NCBI GenBank assembly: GCA_020853075.1
Contig: JADYZS010000047.1
Coordinates: forward strand, 1-33,504
Direction of reading: 5' to 3'
Length of the DNA stretch: 33,504 nt
Source: Anaerolineae bacterium
Lineage (GTDB): Bacteria; Chloroflexota; Anaerolineae; JADYZS01
The position numbers were made by a program, and so were the translations under genes. A model generated the notes under the pieces. The model was not told the DNA's origin. It did no database searches and was given only the letters and a program-made list of their open reading frames with translations. This document shows positions 30,525-33,504 of the stretch, piece by piece (within the stretch, counting starts at the first letter, position 1; every line of letters begins with the position of its first letter).

Positions 30525-30537
30525 GTCGTCTAACGAC
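30525..30537. promoter_or_regulatory. GTCGT-N3-ACGAC palindrome, possible antitoxin operator
   Basis: GTCGTCTAACGAC is a perfect 5-3-5 inverted repeat immediately before the antitoxin-relic start codon. Phd/YefM proteins bind short palindromes at this position to repress their own operon. Binding is inferred only. Confidence 0.35.
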
Positions 30538-30543
30538 CAGTCG

Positions 30544-31896
30544 CTATTTGTACGTCACCTTGTAGTCGGCAGGCACGACCTCAAACCAGGTGTTGCCCGG
30601 CTTGAAAGGAACCGGCCGGCCATCGGGGAACAGATAGGCGGTGTTCCGGTCGGGCTGGCTGCGCCAGATGGCTTCAAACACCTGGCCGTCACGGAAGATG
30701 AGGGCTTTCCCTTCCCCCCATAGTTCAATGCGGATGCTCAGGCTCCCCAGGCTGTCCTCTTTGATGTCGGTGTTGGTGTGCCGGGCGAACTGCACCACCA
30801 CGTTTGCTGCACCCAACTGCTCTTTGGAGGCTGCGTCCACGTGGGGCGCAGCGGCCATCGCGCGCAGGTAGCGACCTCTGCCTGCATCGTAGGTCCAATC
30901 TACTTCGTTATCCAGGCGGGTGAATTTCGGATAGGGGATGTGGATAGACGTGGCAGGGCTGCCGCCTCCGGGCACGTCCGTCGCGAACAGGAAGCCGCGC
31001 ACCTGCACGGTCTTCTCCAAGCCTTTGTCAGCCAGCCATTTTCGCAAGCCTGCGGTGCTGGTTTGCAGGCGTGTGCGATAATCGGTACCTACGTTATAGA
31101 AGTAGCGGTTGTTACCGGGATCATCCAGGTCGCCATCCAGATAGGGGAAACTCGCCTTGTGTTTCAGTATCCAGCGCACCATGTCGCTGCCACCGGAGCA
31201 GGCGAGGAGGCCACCGAATTGGGCGGTGAGTTCCGCATTGATGAGGCGAGCAGAGCGTACCGGCCCGATGCGCTCCGCTTCCTGGCCCCAGAACACGGCA
31301 GTGAAACGGGTAATAAAGTACGACTCCATCACGTACTCGTACACCAGGTCGGCCTGGGCAAACCCATACTGCGGGCGGGCTTGCGGATCGTTATTGATGC
31401 AGACGTGCAACGGGCGGAGCGCGAGTTTCGCGGGGTCCACTTCCAGGCCGGTCAGAGGATTGACGTTGGCCGCTCGGGGCGGGAGGTCGGGCAGTGGTGA
31501 CACCTGAGGCACAGGGCCAAAAGGCGGTGGCAGAAGCCAGACCTCACCTCCGGCTCCCTGCCCGCCGGAACCTTTCGGCGTAATTGTCGGGACCGGGCCA
31601 CTGGCATTGCCCGATTTGGCTACGGGTGTGTCAGTCGGTGGAGCGGGCGTATCGGTCGGTGGCACAGGTGTATCAGTAGCCGGAGGCAACGGTGTCGCGG
31701 TAGGCGGTTCCACGGGAGTAGAGGTAGGCGGAATAGGAGTAGCGGTAGCGATAGGTGCCAGGCGCGGTGTCCTGGTTGGGGTTGGGGAAGGACGAGGTCG
31801 CGGGCTGCCGCACGCGCCCATCACCAGCAGAGCAATGAGCGCCACGAGCAGCATGACCAGGCCCCGCCACCGTCGGTACGACCGGCGAATGGTCAT
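30544..31896 (-). CDS. DUF3048 lipoprotein (YerB-like)
   Basis: A 450-residue lipoprotein from ATG 31896: basic n-region, hydrophobic stretch, lipobox 'VMGAC' with Cys29, then a Thr/Pro-rich linker with repeats 'PPTDTP', 'PPATDTP' (about 35-90). The DUF3048 N-terminal domain follows ('NPLTGLEVDPAKLALRPLHVCINNDPQARPQYGFAQADLVYEYVMES') and then its C-terminal domain ('GQVFEAIWRS', 'YLFPDGRPVPFKPGNTWFEVVP'). The family is linked to the cell envelope but has no settled function. AAGGAGG at 10 nt and a TATAAT just upstream support the start; longer readings to 31959 would begin before the promoter. Confidence 0.88.
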   Translation of the reverse strand: MTIRRSYRRWRGLVMLLVALIALLVMGACGSPRPRPSPTPTRTPRLAPIATATPIPPTSTPVEPPTATPLPPATDTPVPPTDTPAPPTDTPVAKSGNASGPVPTITPKGSGGQGAGGEVWLLPPPFGPVPQVSPLPDLPPRAANVNPLTGLEVDPAKLALRPLHVCINNDPQARPQYGFAQADLVYEYVMESYFITRFTAVFWGQEAERIGPVRSARLINAELTAQFGGLLACSGGSDMVRWILKHKASFPYLDGDLDDPGNNRYFYNVGTDYRTRLQTSTAGLRKWLADKGLEKTVQVRGFLFATDVPGGGSPATSIHIPYPKFTRLDNEVDWTYDAGRGRYLRAMAAAPHVDAASKEQLGAANVVVQFARHTNTDIKEDSLGSLSIRIELWGEGKALIFRDGQVFEAIWRSQPDRNTAYLFPDGRPVPFKPGNTWFEVVPADYKVTYK

Positions 31897-31933
31897 GCGA
31901 AGGGTTCCTCCTTTGCGGAACGCCATGTTACCA

Positions 31934-31939
31934 ATTATA
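31934..31939 (-). promoter_or_regulatory. Promoter -10 element for the DUF3048 gene
   Basis: A perfect minus-strand TATAAT lies 37 nt before the ATG; the -35 is weak (GATTTG at 17 nt). It would start transcription near 31927, just ahead of the ribosome site. It also argues that the gene is not co-translated with the glycosyltransferase gene upstream. Confidence 0.4.
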
Positions 31940-31983
31940 GGGACGTGGGGCTGAACCAAATCGTTCCCAGTGTGCGATCCCTC

Positions 31984-33504
31984 TCAATAATCTACGCCCA
32001 ATCCGAAGATGCCGTTGCCCTGGTCACCGTAGAAGGAGCCGACGTAGAGGCGATAGTCGCCGTCGGGCACGGGAAGCACGGTAGTCAAAATGGGAACGTT
32101 CTCATTCTTCTGAGCGATCAGCCCTTGATGCTCACTAAAGGGCCCGTAGGTCTGAAGCCACCAGTGACCATCGGCTCCCTCGCGTTCGGTGTAGGCACTG
32201 TCGCCGCTGGTGTAGCGGGGGTCTTCAGCCTCAAAACGAAGTTCGCCGCCGTCAGGCCCGACCAGGCGCACGTAGTCGTAGGCGGCGTCATGCCCCGGTA
32301 TCGGCCCGATGCGCAGCGTCAGTCTTCCCCCGGAGACTTCCACCATACCCAGGTCAATGTCCCAGGGCGCGGAGGTGACGTTGCCCCGGAAGGTGCGCCG
32401 GGGGTTCCACGATGCCGTGCCCGGTTGGGCTTCTGGAATCGTCGTCGGAGAAGCCGATACCGCCCCCGGCTCCTGGACTACCGCGGCGCCCGCGCTCACC
32501 CGTAACGTGGTGAACATCAAGTCGTTGTTCGCGCTACGATATTGTTTCGCCTGCGCCTCCGGGTAACGCTGGCGCAGCACCTCTAAGACAGGCTCGTGGT
32601 TGGGGCTGACGATGTACAGCGCGTTTGCCGCAGGGGATTGGCCGGGGTCCATTGCCTCCGCTTCCGTTACTTCGTGCAGGGTGCGCCCATAGGCAAAGTA
32701 GTCTAGGAGTCGCTCGCGTGCGTAGGGCTCTTTGATCAGAAAGATCTGCACCGAAGGGTCCAGCGCGGCGATGAGGCGTCCCATGCGCACCAGCGGCTGC
32801 GCATTGTCTCTCACGTGCGCGTAATAGACTTCCCAATTGTTCAGGCCCACGAAGATCAATGCTGCTGCGATGAGGATTCCGCCTATCCGGTCTCCTACGT
32901 CACCCAACAACGAGCCGGCGGTATGCCACAACCGCTCCAACGCGACGGCGGCCAAGATACAGACTGGTATGAGGAGGACGATCAGGTGCGGCCAGAAGGG
33001 CGGGTCGTTGCTGATGAAGTTGCCCAGCAGCAAGGTTCCAACCACCCAAACGATCAGGAGCAAGTAACGCGCCTGGCGCACGTAGCGCAGGCTGTAGCCC
33101 AGGCCTAAGGCCAGGAATCCGGCGGTGAAGAGGTCCACGAACGGACGCGGCAAACCGAAGTGGGTGCTGGTATCACCATAAACGCTGAAGACCAAAATCG
33201 TGCGCTTGAAGTTCTCCCACAGGACACCGGAGAGAGAGGCGACGCCGTATTTGCCCCGGAGGTGAGTGATAACCGCCGGATTGAAGATGGTAACGATGCT
33301 GCCACGGCCCATCAAGAGGGCGGGGTTTTGCAGCCCGAAGGCCAGGAAGGGGCCAAACGCGCAGAGCGCGCCCGCAGCCATCAGCCCCCAACCGCCGAGA
33401 GTGCGGCGCATGACGTCCCGCTGCCAGAGGAAAAGCCAGGGAACCAGGAAAACCAGGATCACACCCATCATGCGCGTCGGATAATAGACCTGCAACCCCA
33501 ACCC
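31984..33504 (-). CDS. 3' part of a GT-C/PMT-like membrane glycosyltransferase
   Basis: About 506 codons visible; the reading frame enters from the window edge, so the N-terminal catalytic loops are missing. 'LQVYYPTRMMGVILVFLVPWLFL' starts a series of about seven helices, followed by a Rossmann-like soluble region ('LIKEPYARERLLDYFAYGRTLHEV', 'NALYIVSPNHEPVLEVLRQRYPEAQ') and a C-terminal beta-sandwich-like domain (about the last 130 residues, 'YDYVRLVGPDGGELRFEAED', 'PVPDGDYRLYVGSFYGDQGNGIFGLGVDY'). This order resembles ArnT/PMT-family glycosyltransferases with a C-terminal periplasmic domain. Substrate unknown. The sequence before 33501 lacks an ATG in this stretch, so the start is outside. 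Confidence 0.7.
   Translation of the reverse strand, partial: GLGLQVYYPTRMMGVILVFLVPWLFLWQRDVMRRTLGGWGLMAAGALCAFGPFLAFGLQNPALLMGRGSIVTIFNPAVITHLRGKYGVASLSGVLWENFKRTILVFSVYGDTSTHFGLPRPFVDLFTAGFLALGLGYSLRYVRQARYLLLIVWVVGTLLLGNFISNDPPFWPHLIVLLIPVCILAAVALERLWHTAGSLLGDVGDRIGGILIAAALIFVGLNNWEVYYAHVRDNAQPLVRMGRLIAALDPSVQIFLIKEPYARERLLDYFAYGRTLHEVTEAEAMDPGQSPAANALYIVSPNHEPVLEVLRQRYPEAQAKQYRSANNDLMFTTLRVSAGAAVVQEPGAVSASPTTIPEAQPGTASWNPRRTFRGNVTSAPWDIDLGMVEVSGGRLTLRIGPIPGHDAAYDYVRLVGPDGGELRFEAEDPRYTSGDSAYTEREGADGHWWLQTYGPFSEHQGLIAQKNENVPILTTVLPVPDGDYRLYVGSFYGDQGNGIFGLGVDY

Noticed and set aside
1..33504. tRNA or rRNA genes
   Set aside because: No T-arm GTTCGA-type motif in a foldable cloverleaf and no rRNA-like stretch was seen; a tRNAscan run would settle it.

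Overview
The window looks like a piece of a Chloroflexota genome, probably from the Anaerolineae or a related class; this is inferred from content because no rRNA is present. The grounds are moderately high G+C, Thr/Pro-rich '(T/P)n' linkers in surface proteins (3.1-3.25 kb and 31.6-31.75 kb), a Tad pilus locus with no outer-membrane secretin, an actinobacterial/chloroflexal style beta-oxidation set, and intergenic DNA crowded with dispersed palindromic repeats.

Layout. (1) 1-11.6 kb, minus strand: a Tad/Flp pilus locus. Read from its promoter side it runs flp pilin, two TadE-like pseudopilins, a TadG-like protein with a von Willebrand A domain, CpaB/RcpC, then TadZ/CpaE, a 53-residue membrane protein, TadB, TadC, a TPR + membrane + beta-propeller protein, the CpaF/TadA ATPase, a DnaB/RecA-like ATPase and the first 20 codons of an exported protein. 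A consensus sigma-70 promoter about 480 nt before flp and an extended -10 promoter before tadZ suggest two transcription units, separated by a hairpin-rich repeat. (2) 12.2-15.7 kb, plus strand: two polytopic membrane proteins of GT-C / GT87 type, ending in a strong terminator shared with a convergent M50 metalloprotease (15.75-16.4 kb). (3) 16.8-25.1 kb, minus strand: a seven-gene beta-oxidation cluster (thiolase, 3-hydroxyacyl-CoA dehydrogenase, enoyl-CoA hydratase, two acyl-CoA dehydrogenases, EtfB, EtfA). Every internal gap of this cluster holds a palindromic repeat, each of a different type. (4) 25.4-30.4 kb, plus strand: corA, a ribonuclease D with two HRDC domains and a fused M23-M14 peptidase, joined by TGATG stop/start overlaps, then a beta-CASP metallo-beta-lactamase RNase. 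(5) 30.5-33.5 kb, minus strand: a DUF3048 lipoprotein and the 3' part of a GT-C-type membrane glycosyltransferase.

Two gene relics not visible as ordinary genes were found: a deleted SAM-methyltransferase fragment at 16.66-16.83 kb and a truncated Phd/YefM antitoxin with a neighbouring palindrome at 30.37-30.54 kb.

The best candidates for something undescribed are: a minus-strand promoter - structured RNA - intrinsic terminator arrangement (25.22-25.39 kb) ahead of the beta-oxidation cluster, which looks like an attenuator or riboswitch of unknown class; the roughly 480-nt structured leader of flp; and at least three modular palindromic repeat families, one locus of which (20.06-20.29 kb) is several palindromes nested inside each other. 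None of this could be checked by database search here.
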